Positions 1 through 4,993 are shown, numbered from the stretch's first letter. The stretch is DNA of 8,373 nt from Candidatus Saccharimonadota bacterium (GCA_002861585.1 PJQJ01000013.1:1-8373), one strand, 5' to 3'. Notes: a model not told the origin generated them from the sequence alone. Numbers and translations: made by a program.

Positions 1-423
1 AACCTCTTGGCTCAGAGAAAGATTAAAGCGATCATCAGGCCTCGTTGGATTACGACGTAAGGCTCGTTGCTGGCAGGTAGCAACATCAGTCTGCACCCAG
101 ATCACCAAAGAGTTATACTGTGCTTTTTTGGCAAGCTGCGTCAACGTTAATCGATCTGCCCTTGTGTTAGCGCCTCCATCGATAATGATTGATCGCTTCG
201 TCTTTAAGAGTTCTTCTATCTGATAGCGTGCGAGACGGTGTACTGCCCCCTCCTTCTCGACGCTCATTTCGAATTCAGGATTGATCTCAAAACGGATTCT
301 GTCATAACTAACCACCGGAGCTCCGAACGTCTCTGAAAAACGCTTGGCAAAAAAACTTTTACCAGCACCCGGAAGTCCAACCACTAGGATGACTAGCGGC
401 TTATTATGACTTTTACCATTCAT
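1..423 (-). CDS. P-loop kinase-like ATPase (AAA_33/zeta-toxin-like), 3' end outside window
   Basis: The first 141 codons are present and the frame is still open at the left edge, so the C-terminus is missing. The protein starts MNGKSHNKPLVILVVGLPGAG and carries a Walker A loop, GLPGAGKS, at residues 16-23. S39-Y40-D41 follows and probably lies by the substrate site. A second strand, SIIIDGG (78-84), leads into NTRADR (86-91), as in small P-loop kinases that use a 'DxxN..R' segment. Arginines near the break (RRNPTRPDDR) resemble a LID region. The family phosphorylates small molecules, nucleotides or RNA ends; the substrate cannot be read from the sequence. The product should be cytosolic, as no signal or membrane segment is seen. 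The ATG at 423-421 sits seven bases after a TGCTAGAAT extended -10, so the mRNA is probably leaderless. It is divergent from the tRNA-Trp gene. I am confident of the P-loop class and unsure of the function. Confidence 0.85.
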   Translation of the reverse strand, partial: MNGKSHNKPLVILVVGLPGAGKSFFAKRFSETFGAPVVSYDRIRFEINPEFEMSVEKEGAVHRLARYQIEELLKTKRSIIIDGGANTRADRLTLTQLAKKAQYNSLVIWVQTDVATCQQRALRRNPTRPDDRFNLSLSQEV

Positions 424-430
424 AAGTGTT

Positions 431-439
431 ATTCTAGCA
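431..439 (-). promoter_or_regulatory. Extended -10 promoter of the kinase gene, near-leaderless
   Basis: On the minus strand this reads TGC-TAGAAT, a TG-N extended -10, followed by seven bases and the ATG at 423. I see no -35 hexamer and no Shine-Dalgarno sequence. Normal sigma-70 spacing would put the transcript start at or one base before the start codon. Confidence 0.55.
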
Positions 440-469
440 AAGATTTAGCGCCCTGGTAAATTTGTATCT

Positions 470-495
470 TCTTTTGAAAAGAGTTGCTGTATACT
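470..495 (+). promoter_or_regulatory. Probable tRNA-Trp promoter with adjoining palindrome
   Basis: TATACT at 490-495 is a good -10 hexamer and would start transcription near 502, about 14 bases before the mature tRNA 5' end. No convincing -35 is visible at 16-18 bases. Just upstream, 470-482 forms the small palindrome TCTTTT-G-AAAAGA. It could be a binding site or simply A/T-rich promoter DNA. Confidence 0.45.
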
Positions 496-515
496 AGAAC
501 CGTTACATCTCATTT

Positions 516-590
516 AGGGGCATAGTACAACGGTTAGTATAAAGGTCTCCAAAACCTTAGATCGTGGTTCGATTCCACGTGCCCCTGCCA
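516..590 (+). tRNA. tRNA-Trp (anticodon CCA), CCA end encoded
   Basis: A full cloverleaf can be drawn. The acceptor stem AGGGGCA (516-522) pairs perfectly with TGCCCCT (580-586). The D stem GTAC/GTAT (525-528/537-540) has one G-U pair and encloses an AACGGTTA loop. The anticodon stem AAGGT/ACCTT (542-546/554-558) holds the 7-base loop CTCCAAA, giving anticodon CCA at 549-551. The variable region is four bases, and the T stem CGTGG/CCACG (563-567/575-579) holds a TTCGATT loop. The discriminator is G587 and CCA (588-590) is encoded. The A1-U72 pair and G73 match the usual bacterial Trp tRNA, for example that of E. coli. A TATACT promoter lies upstream and a hairpin terminator directly downstream, so it is a single-gene unit. 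Confidence 0.97.
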
Positions 591-594
591 AAAT

Positions 595-627
595 AAAACA
601 CTGATCATTTGATCGGTGTTTTGTTTT
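595..627 (+). terminator. Intrinsic terminator of tRNA-Trp
   Basis: AAAACACTGATCA (595-607) pairs with TGATCGGTGTTTT (610-622) through 12 Watson-Crick pairs and one T-G pair, followed by GTTTT. The stem begins five bases after the tRNA CCA end. The two-base loop would open to four or more bases in practice. Its A-rich 5' arm means it could also stop transcription from the right. Confidence 0.8.
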
Positions 628-678
628 GTAAGCGTGCAATGCTGGTGGAATTGAAGTACGAAGTGGTTCGACAGCCAA

Positions 679-711
679 GATCACGCGCCGAAGCTAGCTT
701 CGAGCATGATC
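679..711 (+). repeat. Imperfect hairpin with 14-base palindrome core
   Basis: GATCA (679-683) pairs with TGATC (707-711). The core CGAAGCTAGCTTCG (689-702) is a perfect palindrome. Two mismatches and a bulge lie between, giving about 13 pairs in 33 bases. There is no T-tract, so it is not a terminator. It lies inside tRNA-like fragment A, where a normal T loop would close. Confidence 0.5.
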
Positions 712-734
712 GTAGGATGGTAGCGAAGCGTCTT

Positions 735-750
735 TCCTGTCTCCCCTGCC
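735..750 (+). repeat. 16-base direct repeat, copy 1 (tRNA 3'-end-like)
   Basis: TCCTGTCTCCCCTGCC is repeated exactly at 890-905. Its last eight bases, CCCCTGCC, also match the 3' end of tRNA-Trp at 582-589. The spacing between copy starts is 155 bases. Confidence 0.8.
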
Positions 751-751
751 A

Positions 752-786
752 CGAAAACAGTCGGTCTCCATGGCCGGCTTTTTTCG
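752..786 (+). terminator. Intrinsic terminator after fragment A, probably bidirectional
   Basis: AGTCGGT (759-765) pairs with GCCGGCT (773-779) around the 7-base loop CTCCATG, and six T residues run from 779 to 784. The flanks CGAAAA (752-757) and TTTTCG (781-786) can pair too, so the hairpin should also work on the other strand. Its position directly behind the CCA-like end of fragment A suggests that A is, or was, an RNA gene of its own. Confidence 0.7.
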
Positions 787-807
787 TGCTCGTGAAATGA
801 CTTGGTT

Positions 808-839
808 CTGCAACTCGCTGGGTACAGCGATAGTTGCAG
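808..839 (+). ncRNA. Strong stem-loop in fragment B (structured RNA candidate)
   Basis: CTGCAACT (808-815) pairs with AGTTGCAG (832-839), and CGCTG (816-820) pairs with CAGCG (825-829) around GGTA, with a two-base bulge AT at 830-831. That gives 13 Watson-Crick pairs in 32 bases with no T-tract. A related stem-loop with different pairs lies at 968-998. No known RNA family is recognised. Confidence 0.4.
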
Positions 840-889
840 GTTCGTGAAGCGAACAAAGTGAGCGTAAATAGGAAGCAAAGCGATCGCCG

Positions 890-905
890 TCCTGTCTCCC
901 CTGCC
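890..905 (+). repeat. 16-base direct repeat, copy 2 (tRNA 3'-end-like)
   Basis: This is identical to 735-750. It is followed by G rather than the A that completes CCA in copy 1. Confidence 0.8.
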
Positions 906-911
906 GAACTG

Positions 912-949
912 AATCAGACTGCTCTTACGTAGGCCGTTTTGTTTTGATT
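912..949 (+). terminator. Weak terminator-like hairpin after fragment B
   Basis: ACTGCT (918-923) pairs with GGCCGT (932-937) with one mismatch and one G-U, followed by TTTTGTTTT. Outer AATCA (912-916) can pair with TGATT (945-949). It is less stable than the hairpins after tRNA-Trp and fragment A but occupies the same relative place behind a CCCCTGCC end. Confidence 0.35.
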
Positions 950-955
950 GCAATA

Positions 956-1000
956 TATAATTTGGTGCTGTAACACATTGGTACAGTGTTGTCTGCAGGT
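956..1000 (+). ncRNA. Element C: TATAAT followed by a stem-loop related to that of fragment B
   Basis: TATAAT at 956-961 is a perfect -10 hexamer with no clear -35. It predicts a start near 968, exactly where the stem begins. CTGT (968-971) pairs with GCAG (995-998) with one G-U, and AACAC (972-976) pairs with GTGTT (986-990) around ATTGGTACA, leaving a 3' bulge at 991-994. Shared with B are TTGGT-N-CTG before the loop, GGTACAG in the loop region, and GCAGGTTC after it. The stem bases differ but still pair. No CCCCTGCC tail is found downstream. No known RNA family is recognised. Confidence 0.3.
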
Positions 1001-1063
1001 TCAAGGCCATGTCCAGTAGACTTAGCCATAAAGATAATAATCGTACAGTAGTGATAGAATGCA

Positions 1064-1072
1064 TGTTATAGT
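1064..1072 (+). promoter_or_regulatory. Extended -10 promoter giving a leaderless mRNA for the 1079 gene
   Basis: TG-T-TATAGT is followed by exactly six bases (GTGGTC) and ATG at 1079. With the -10 hexamer at -12 to -7, position +1 is the A of ATG. There is no Shine-Dalgarno sequence and no evident -35. Confidence 0.6.
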
Positions 1073-1078
1073 GTGGTC

Positions 1079-1354
1079 ATGAAAACAATACAACCTACTT
1101 CATTTATTCAAAAATATGTCACATACATGACGTATGGAGTGTCTGCCCTGCTTATTACGTGGATCCTTGCTCTGCTCACTACTACCTTTTTACCTGGTCC
1201 GTATCATCTTGATTTCTTTGGTGTTGTTGCTGAGCGAACAGCTGATAGGTCATCCGTTACGGTTGGATGGGCGGCTTTTGTAACTGCATTCATTTTTTTA
1301 CCGCTAGTCATGATGCTTGTCGATTACTTGAAAGAGAGTTGGTTTAAGAAATAG
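1079..1354 (+). CDS. Small membrane protein with two predicted transmembrane helices
   Basis: This 91-residue protein is not recognised. A short, mildly basic N-terminus (MKTIQPTSFIQKY) leads into a first hydrophobic helix at about residues 18-40. A polar stretch of about 25 residues contains ERTADRSS, and a second helix lies at about 64-84. The tail ends basic (KESWFKK). By the positive-inside rule both termini should face the cytoplasm with a short outside loop. I chose the ATG at 1079 rather than the in-frame GTG at 1073 because the latter lies in the promoter spacer: TGTTATAGT ends at 1072 and predicts a transcript starting at 1079. Its nearest neighbour downstream has its own promoter, so it is a single-gene unit. 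No catalytic motif is visible. Confidence 0.75.
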   Translation: MKTIQPTSFIQKYVTYMTYGVSALLITWILALLTTTFLPGPYHLDFFGVVAERTADRSSVTVGWAAFVTAFIFLPLVMMLVDYLKESWFKK

Positions 1355-1526
1355 TCGGTTCCCAATCATCAAACGATCGTAGTGTATCCATCGAGGACTA
1401 CAAAAATAAATCGTAGTTGATGGCTCATAGCTTCTAATGTTTCCCTTGCTTTTTGATAGGGGAAATTTATATCAATTCCTGTCACTCCTGCTCCTCTCCC
1501 TAAATACAAGTATCATCAAAATCTTT
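1355..1526. other. Intergenic region without a clear gene
   Basis: No convincing gene or terminator is seen. CGTAGT occurs at 1378-1383 and 1412-1417, and either copy can pair with ACTAC at 1397-1401, but these are short five-base stems without a T-tract. The frame of the downstream kinase is open back to 1437, but the hydrophobic extension looks like translated A/T-rich non-coding DNA. Confidence 0.4.
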
Positions 1527-1535
1527 TGCTATAGT
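1527..1535 (+). promoter_or_regulatory. Extended -10 promoter giving a leaderless mRNA for the 1542 kinase
   Basis: TG-C-TATAGT is followed by six bases (ACTACC) and ATG at 1542. The geometry matches the 1079 and 5074 genes exactly. It also decides the start codon: the in-frame ATG at 1437 lies far upstream of this promoter. Confidence 0.65.
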
Positions 1536-1541
1536 ACTACC

Positions 1542-2207
1542 ATGGAAAAATTATCCAGTCTCTACCGCAATGACGATGTCACATCACTAGACCCTGATGT
1601 TCGCGCCTACCTAGATGCCGAATTCTTGCCGACGCTTGAAAATATGAACGCTAAAAATCCTAAAGTGTTGGTAGTCTTTTCTGGAGGTAATGCTATGGGA
1701 AAGTCGTCACTTTCGGCAAAGATTTCGAAAGAACTCCAGGGCATAGTTATAGAGAATGACGCAATCAAACGAGCTATCATACGAAGGGCGCCAGACATAG
1801 ACTCGCACAATGAACTTAACCCCTTAACGTGGAAGTATAGTATGGATCTATATAACCGTTTGCCTAGCCTTACGGCAAACGGGCTGATTATTCGTGATAG
1901 TGTTATTGATTGGTATTTTGATCGCATACTGACAATTTTCGAGGATGCGGGCTATAGAATTTTCATTGTACAGTACGAAATTAGTAAGGAAAGGGCCAAA
2001 GAACTTATTGAAGTGCGCGGTGATACACCAACCGTAACGACTGAGCACCTTCTGGCACAGATAGAAGAACATGCCTTTCATCAACAACGTTTCCGCGCTC
2101 AATATAGCGCTGACGTGATACTTGATGAGTCTCATATCTTTGATTACGATCAAGTCATTGAGAAATTGAAATTAGTGATTGATGAACTAAGCCCTACCAC
2201 TGCCTGA
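1542..2207 (+). CDS. P-loop kinase-like ATPase (zeta-toxin/AAA_33-like)
   Basis: This is a 221-residue cytosolic protein. After about 40 residues of acidic, helical N-terminus comes the strand KVLVVFSG and the Walker A loop GGNAMGKS (48-55), with K54 and S55 expected to bind ATP phosphate and Mg. IVIENDAIKR (68-77) follows, where D73 is in the usual place for the catalytic or substrate-binding acid of small kinases. GLIIRDSVIDW (114-124) is the next strand, and FIVQYEISKERAKELIEVRG (141-160) supplies the strand and LID-like arginines. The family transfers phosphate from ATP to small molecules, or to UDP-N-acetyl sugars in zeta toxins; the substrate here is unknown. The 1542 start is chosen over 1437 because of the TGCTATAGT promoter six bases before it. 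There is no antitoxin-like partner gene, which argues against a toxin role. It is only distantly like the P-loop protein at 1-423. Confidence 0.85.
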   Translation: MEKLSSLYRNDDVTSLDPDVRAYLDAEFLPTLENMNAKNPKVLVVFSGGNAMGKSSLSAKISKELQGIVIENDAIKRAIIRRAPDIDSHNELNPLTWKYSMDLYNRLPSLTANGLIIRDSVIDWYFDRILTIFEDAGYRIFIVQYEISKERAKELIEVRGDTPTVTTEHLLAQIEEHAFHQQRFRAQYSADVILDESHIFDYDQVIEKLKLVIDELSPTTA

Positions 2208-2258
2208 AATATAGATCACTTCTAAAGAATATCCTAATGTAGATTTGATCATTTTATT

Positions 2259-2267
2259 TGGTATCAT
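2259..2267 (+). promoter_or_regulatory. Extended -10 promoter of the 2277 operon, leader of about three bases
   Basis: TG-G-TATCAT is followed by nine bases and ATG at 2277. Position +1 would fall near 2274. A GGAG at 2272-2275 is only one base from the ATG, too close for a normal ribosome binding site, so initiation is probably leaderless-like. Confidence 0.45.
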
Positions 2268-2276
2268 TACTGGAGC

Positions 2277-2978
2277 ATGAAATCATTAAAACGCCTTCGC
2301 AATCACACGCTTAAGCTAGCAAGTAAGGCACGCTATACAGCCGTCCGTCCGAAGCAACGCCGGTTTATCCATAAGGATGTGCCCTATTTTTGCCAATGGG
2401 AATCAAGAGAGCTTGCTGAGCAGTTTTTAACTGGTGAACTTGGGGCTGAATCAGATCCGAAATGGAAAGAATCTGGCGCGAGCAGTCCAAAGGAGTATGC
2501 CCTGTGGAGCTGGAACGGATGCGGCATGGCGTGCTTGAAATCGATACTCGCTAGCACCGGAAGAAACGTTACTCCATTAGCAGTACTAGCGAAAAAATGT
2601 ACTGATTACGATGGTTATGTCGTGCAAGGCTCGCAGGTTGATGGCCTATACTACAAACCTTTTGTCCAATTTATGAAACAGGAATTTGGTATAAGCGCAG
2701 TCACAAAACCAGTAATGACGGTAGAGGACATCGTGCTGGCTCTATCGCAAGGAAAGTTTGTGATTGCTTCGGTATCACCAGATATTCGCCACCCTGAGAG
2801 TCAACCCTTATATAAGGGAGGCCATCTGGTGCTTGTATTAGGTTATGATCTAGATAAGAAGTTCTTTTTATTGCACAATCCTTCGGGATTTACGGTAAAA
2901 TCACAAGGATACGCTGAAGTTTCATTTGAGCAATTTAAAAATTTTTTTGATGAAAAAGGAATAGTGGTTCAAGGATAA
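2277..2978 (+). CDS. C39-like cysteine peptidase family protein
   Basis: This is a 233-residue protein. The very basic N-terminus (residues 1-33) is followed by VPYFCQ (35-40), which matches the opening of peptidase C39-like domains, with Q40 as likely oxyanion glutamine. The nucleophile segment is WNGCGMACL (79-87), with C82. GGHLVLVLGYD (181-191) provides H183, and LLHNPSG (198-204) provides N201 as the third residue. The normal order Gln-Cys-His-Asp/Asn is kept. An insert of roughly 40 residues between Q40 and C82 is longer than in compact members. There is no signal peptide, membrane segment or ABC-transporter domain, so it is not a bacteriocin exporter; a cytosolic peptidase, amidase or processing enzyme is possible. 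Its stop codon directly abuts the next ATG, so the two genes form an operon. The fold is well supported and the substrate is unknown. Confidence 0.82.
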   Translation: MKSLKRLRNHTLKLASKARYTAVRPKQRRFIHKDVPYFCQWESRELAEQFLTGELGAESDPKWKESGASSPKEYALWSWNGCGMACLKSILASTGRNVTPLAVLAKKCTDYDGYVVQGSQVDGLYYKPFVQFMKQEFGISAVTKPVMTVEDIVLALSQGKFVIASVSPDIRHPESQPLYKGGHLVLVLGYDLDKKFFLLHNPSGFTVKSQGYAEVSFEQFKNFFDEKGIVVQG

Positions 2979-3191
2979 ATGAGTAACGACAATCGCAACA
3001 CTAGTAGTAGGCCACGACAGTACGAAGTAACAGGGCGGAATAAGAAAATAGATCTCAATAAATACACAGTTCGTATTTTGGGACGAGATATTATTGATTA
3101 TGAAAAATTACGGCTTGATGATCCAAAACTTTACCTAGAAATTATCGATCAGGAACAGGCTGCTGCCCGTCGTAGCAGTCGCTACTCTTAG
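2979..3191 (+). CDS. Small charged hypothetical protein coupled to the C39-like gene
   Basis: This 70-residue protein is not recognised. It begins directly after the TAA of the peptidase gene with no gap, and AAGGA (2971-2975) lies three bases before the ATG, so translation is probably coupled. It is hydrophilic throughout, with no membrane segment. A disordered basic N-terminus (SSRPRQYEVTGRNKK) is followed by a compact, possibly folded part, IDLNKYTVRILGRDIIDYEKL, then an acidic helix and a tail rich in Arg and Ser. Tight coupling suggests that it acts with the peptidase as inhibitor, chaperone or substrate, but this is only inference. Transcription converges with the membrane protein on the opposite strand and no strong terminator is seen between them. 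Confidence 0.7.
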   Translation: MSNDNRNTSSRPRQYEVTGRNKKIDLNKYTVRILGRDIIDYEKLRLDDPKLYLEIIDQEQAAARRSSRYS

Positions 3192-3240
3192 GAAAATAGT
3201 TTCATCTTGTAATCACACTCACTCCGCCTACTAAAATGAC

Positions 3241-3258
3241 GTTCCTACTAGTTGGAAC
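3241..3258. repeat. Imperfect palindrome at the convergent gene ends
   Basis: GTTCC-T-ACTAGT-T-GGAAC is symmetric apart from one central-flank mismatch and overlaps the stop codon of the membrane protein gene. It has no T-tract, so it is only a weak terminator candidate for either strand. Confidence 0.3.
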
Positions 3259-3718
3259 TAAAGGCAGCGTATAGTACACCGGTGAGGAGACCGAACATAA
3301 GATGGCCCGACATAAAGGTAACGACATCAAGTAGACCATAATTCTTATAGCCAACTCCCTGAGCACCGATAACTCCAGTAGCTGGATCAAGTGAAGGTAG
3401 CTTTGCGACAACAGTTGTTGCAATTGCGTAGTGGATAAGACCACCGATGAGACCCCAAAGCCAGAAGTTATCAGTAGCACCAACCGCCTGGAAGAATAGC
3501 GCATAAAGAATGGCTGCTATAACTGCAACGACTTGGTGAAACATAATACCGGCAATGTAGCCTGAATCGCCCTTTACTCCTAAGAGGTTCTGCCCCCATG
3601 TACGAAATATATTTTGCTTCACTGGCAAGCCAAGCGCCTTTTGCATGTAAACAGGGCCTTCCATAAGCGCTCCAGCGATAAAACCGGCAAGTATGGCTGG
3701 TAGAAGTTCAAAAATCAT
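3248..3718 (-). CDS. Four-helix integral membrane protein with polar residues in the helices
   Basis: This is a 156-residue protein. Hydrophobic helices lie at about residues 5-20, 53-80, 86-106 and 132-153. Polar residues sit inside or at the edges of each helix: E20 (ALMEGP), H61 (MFHQ), H96 (LIHYA) and H139 (SGHLMFG). That is unusual for a purely structural protein and is consistent with metal, haem or proton handling, but no known motif is matched. The first loop, PVYMQKALGLPVKQNIFRTWGQNLLG, is probably amphipathic. Initiation is conventional: AAAGGA lies six bases before the ATG, and a promoter with CTGATA, 17 bases, and TATACT lies upstream. The last codons overlap the palindrome GTTCCTACTAGTTGGAAC (3241-3258). 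It is divergent from the monooxygenase gene, and shared regulation is possible but not shown. Confidence 0.8.
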   Translation of the reverse strand: MIFELLPAILAGFIAGALMEGPVYMQKALGLPVKQNIFRTWGQNLLGVKGDSGYIAGIMFHQVVAVIAAILYALFFQAVGATDNFWLWGLIGGLIHYAIATTVVAKLPSLDPATGVIGAQGVGYKNYGLLDVVTFMSGHLMFGLLTGVLYAAFSSN

Positions 3719-3724
3719 ACAGTA

Positions 3725-3773
3725 TCCTTTGTTTAGTTTATGGTAGTATAAAGTTCCTGCAAGGAGTTATCAG
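3725..3773 (-). promoter_or_regulatory. Promoter and ribosome binding site of the four-helix membrane protein
   Basis: On the minus strand, CTGATA (3773-3768) is followed by 17 bases and TATACT (3750-3745). Transcription would start near 3738, giving a leader of about 20 bases. That leader carries AAAGGA (3730-3725) six bases before the ATG. This contrasts with the leaderless layout of several cytosolic genes here. Confidence 0.55.
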
Positions 3774-3819
3774 TAATTTATTTAACATTCCTAACTACTT
3801 TGTTATTCATTTTGTCTTC

Positions 3820-3847
3820 TTGTACCCCTTGCGTAAGCTATTATTAA
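3820..3847 (+). promoter_or_regulatory. Possible promoter of the monooxygenase gene
   Basis: TTGTAC (3820-3825), 16 bases, then TATTAA (3842-3847) is a passable sigma-70 promoter. It would give a leader of about 30 bases. A second A/T-rich candidate, TATAAA, lies at 3862-3867. No Shine-Dalgarno sequence precedes the ATG at 3884. Confidence 0.3.
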
Positions 3848-3883
3848 TGCAAAGATATCTCTATAAACACAAAATTTAAGACT

Positions 3884-4993
3884 ATGATACAGAAGAAAAT
3901 ACTCATCGTAGGAGGAGGCGTTTCAGGCATCGCCCTTGCTGCCCTATTGGAAAAGAGAGGGATCACTCCTGTTGTGATTGAAAAGGATAACGATTGGAAT
4001 CGCAGCGGCTTTGGCATTACGATAATGCCGCCGGGATTAGACGTACTAAAAAGATTAGGTCTTTATGAAAAGATCCTATCACTTGGTGCTATATCTGAGT
4101 TCGTTGAATTTCGGGATGCTTTGGGACATGTCACCAAAAGAGCCAATATGATTGGAGCGGGTATCACTAGCACTACCCTTCCTCGTGAAGATTTATTAAG
4201 GGAGTTGCGCACTCTGCTAAGTACAACAACCTTTCGCATGGGTGTGACCATTGAGAGCATGCAAGAGAATACTAATGGTGTTACGGTACGTCTAAGTGAT
4301 CAATTCGAAGATACATTTGATCTTGTTATTGGAGCTGATGGTATTAATTCGCAGGTAAGACAGTTTCTCTTTCCAGCCTATCAACCTGAATATGTCGGGG
4401 CGGCAATATGGAACTTCTTTTTACCAAAAAATTCTTCACTACCCGACCCGCTAGTGACAACTATCGTATCAAATAGCCGTCACTTACTAAGTATTTTTCC
4501 AATTCGTGATTCTGCGGCAGTCTCTTTTTGTATTCCTATGGACCAGCGGAGGAATCTAAAGGAGGTAGATGTAGCCTCTTATGCGGAAGAAATTCCTTTT
4601 ATGGGACTAGATATTCTTCCCCTTGTTGATAGTGCTGATATTTTTTCAGGACATCTTCGTCAAGTAAAGCTGCCAAAATGGCATCGGGGACGAGTAGTTC
4701 TTATGGGAGACGCAGCACACGCTATGCTGCCAACATCAGCTATGGGTGTATCCTCTGCGCTGATGGATGCTGAAGTCTTAGCTGATCAGATAGCTGTATG
4801 TGAACACCCTAACTTAGCACGAGCAGCTAAGGCATATGAAGGACAGCGAATAAAGGGAGCAACCAGAGTTCAAAAAGACTCCTTCCTCCTATGGAGGATA
4901 ATCATGGATGATAGATTGCCAGTTCGGCTTAAAGATATGATTATTAGGCACCTTCCGATCAATCTGTTAGGCAAAAAACTGCTTCAGAACTAG
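3884..4993 (+). CDS. FAD-dependent monooxygenase, PHBH/UbiH/TetX-like superfamily
   Basis: At 369 residues it is a usual length for single-component flavin hydroxylases, which use FAD, NAD(P)H and O2 to add one oxygen atom to a substrate. All three family fingerprints are visible. The Rossmann GxGxxG is VGGGVSG (9-15), with E33 (VVIEK) for the FAD ribose. The DG motif is GADGINS (150-156), and the GD motif is MGDAAHAMLP (274-283). LPREDLLREL (99-108) supplies the conserved Arg near FAD. The usual glycine-rich stretch after GDAAHA is replaced by TSAMGVSSALMDAE, a modest departure. No signal or membrane helix is present, although the C-terminal 30 residues are basic and amphipathic. Substrate cannot be assigned: ubiquinone-type, aromatic and antibiotic hydroxylases share this fold. 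No pathway genes accompany it. Confidence 0.9.
   Translation: MIQKKILIVGGGVSGIALAALLEKRGITPVVIEKDNDWNRSGFGITIMPPGLDVLKRLGLYEKILSLGAISEFVEFRDALGHVTKRANMIGAGITSTTLPREDLLRELRTLLSTTTFRMGVTIESMQENTNGVTVRLSDQFEDTFDLVIGADGINSQVRQFLFPAYQPEYVGAAIWNFFLPKNSSLPDPLVTTIVSNSRHLLSIFPIRDSAAVSFCIPMDQRRNLKEVDVASYAEEIPFMGLDILPLVDSADIFSGHLRQVKLPKWHRGRVVLMGDAAHAMLPTSAMGVSSALMDAEVLADQIAVCEHPNLARAAKAYEGQRIKGATRVQKDSFLLWRIIMDDRLPVRLKDMIIRHLPINLLGKKLLQN

Larger units (their letters stand above)
640..751 (+). other. tRNA-like fragment A: tRNA 3' end without a visible 5' half
   Basis: The block ends T-CCTGT-CTCCCCT-G-CCA (735-751), which reads as the end of a T loop, T-stem 3' arm, 7-base acceptor arm, discriminator G and CCA. 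This resembles the ending of the nearby tRNA-Trp (CCACG-TGCCCCT-G-CCA). The head, TGGTGGAATTGAAGTACG (644-661), resembles a tRNA D arm, and GGTTCGA (665-671) resembles a T loop. The matching 5' acceptor AGGGGAG is absent, and no anticodon arm lies between head and tail. Between GGTTCGA and the tail sits a strong hairpin at 679-711. A terminator follows at once. It could be a tRNA pseudogene, an integration scar at a tRNA 3' end, or an unrecognised RNA. The sequence similarity is clear but the interpretation is open. Confidence 0.35.
801..906 (+). other. tRNA-like fragment B: T arm interrupted by about 45 bases
   Basis: The block opens with TTGGTTCTG and a strong hairpin (808-839) holding a GGTA loop. 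GCAGG-TTCG (836-844) then reads as a T-stem 5' arm and half a T loop. After 45 extra bases (845-889), T-CCTGT-CTCCCCT-G-CCG (890-906) completes the T stem (GCAGG with CCTGT, one G-U), an acceptor 3' arm, a G discriminator and CCG. If the 45 bases are removed, GGTTCG joins TCCTGT as in a normal tRNA. The insert contains GTTCG-TGAAG-CGAAC (840-854), which competes with the T arm. No 5' acceptor or normal anticodon arm is seen, so a functional tRNA is unlikely as written. Confidence 0.35.

Noticed and set aside
880..887. GCGATCGC octamer, the cyanobacterial HIP1 motif
   Set aside because: It occurs once here and nothing else suggests a cyanobacterium; a chance palindrome.
605..1064. Overlapping open frames of 63 to 127 codons on both strands in the tRNA-like region
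   Set aside because: They run through the repeats, hairpins and terminators, lack ribosome binding or leaderless promoter signals, and resemble no protein.
1073..1078. GTG start two codons before the 1079 gene
   Set aside because: It lies between the -10 hexamer and the predicted +1, so it would not be in the transcript.
1378..1417. Alternative short hairpins with CGTAGT/ACTAC resembling an attenuator
   Set aside because: Stems are only five bases, there is no T-tract, and the downstream gene has its own later promoter.
1437..1541. 35-codon N-terminal extension of the kinase from the ATG at 1437
   Set aside because: It lies upstream of the TGCTATAGT promoter that sits six bases before the ATG at 1542, and its composition looks like translated A/T-rich spacer.
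1542..2207. Zeta-toxin of a toxin-antitoxin pair
   Set aside because: No small antitoxin gene lies directly upstream or downstream; P-loop kinase is the safer call.
3202..3504. 100-codon frame antisense to the membrane protein frame
   Set aside because: It is a same-strand shadow of the 3248-3718 gene, which has the good promoter, AAAGGA site and membrane topology.
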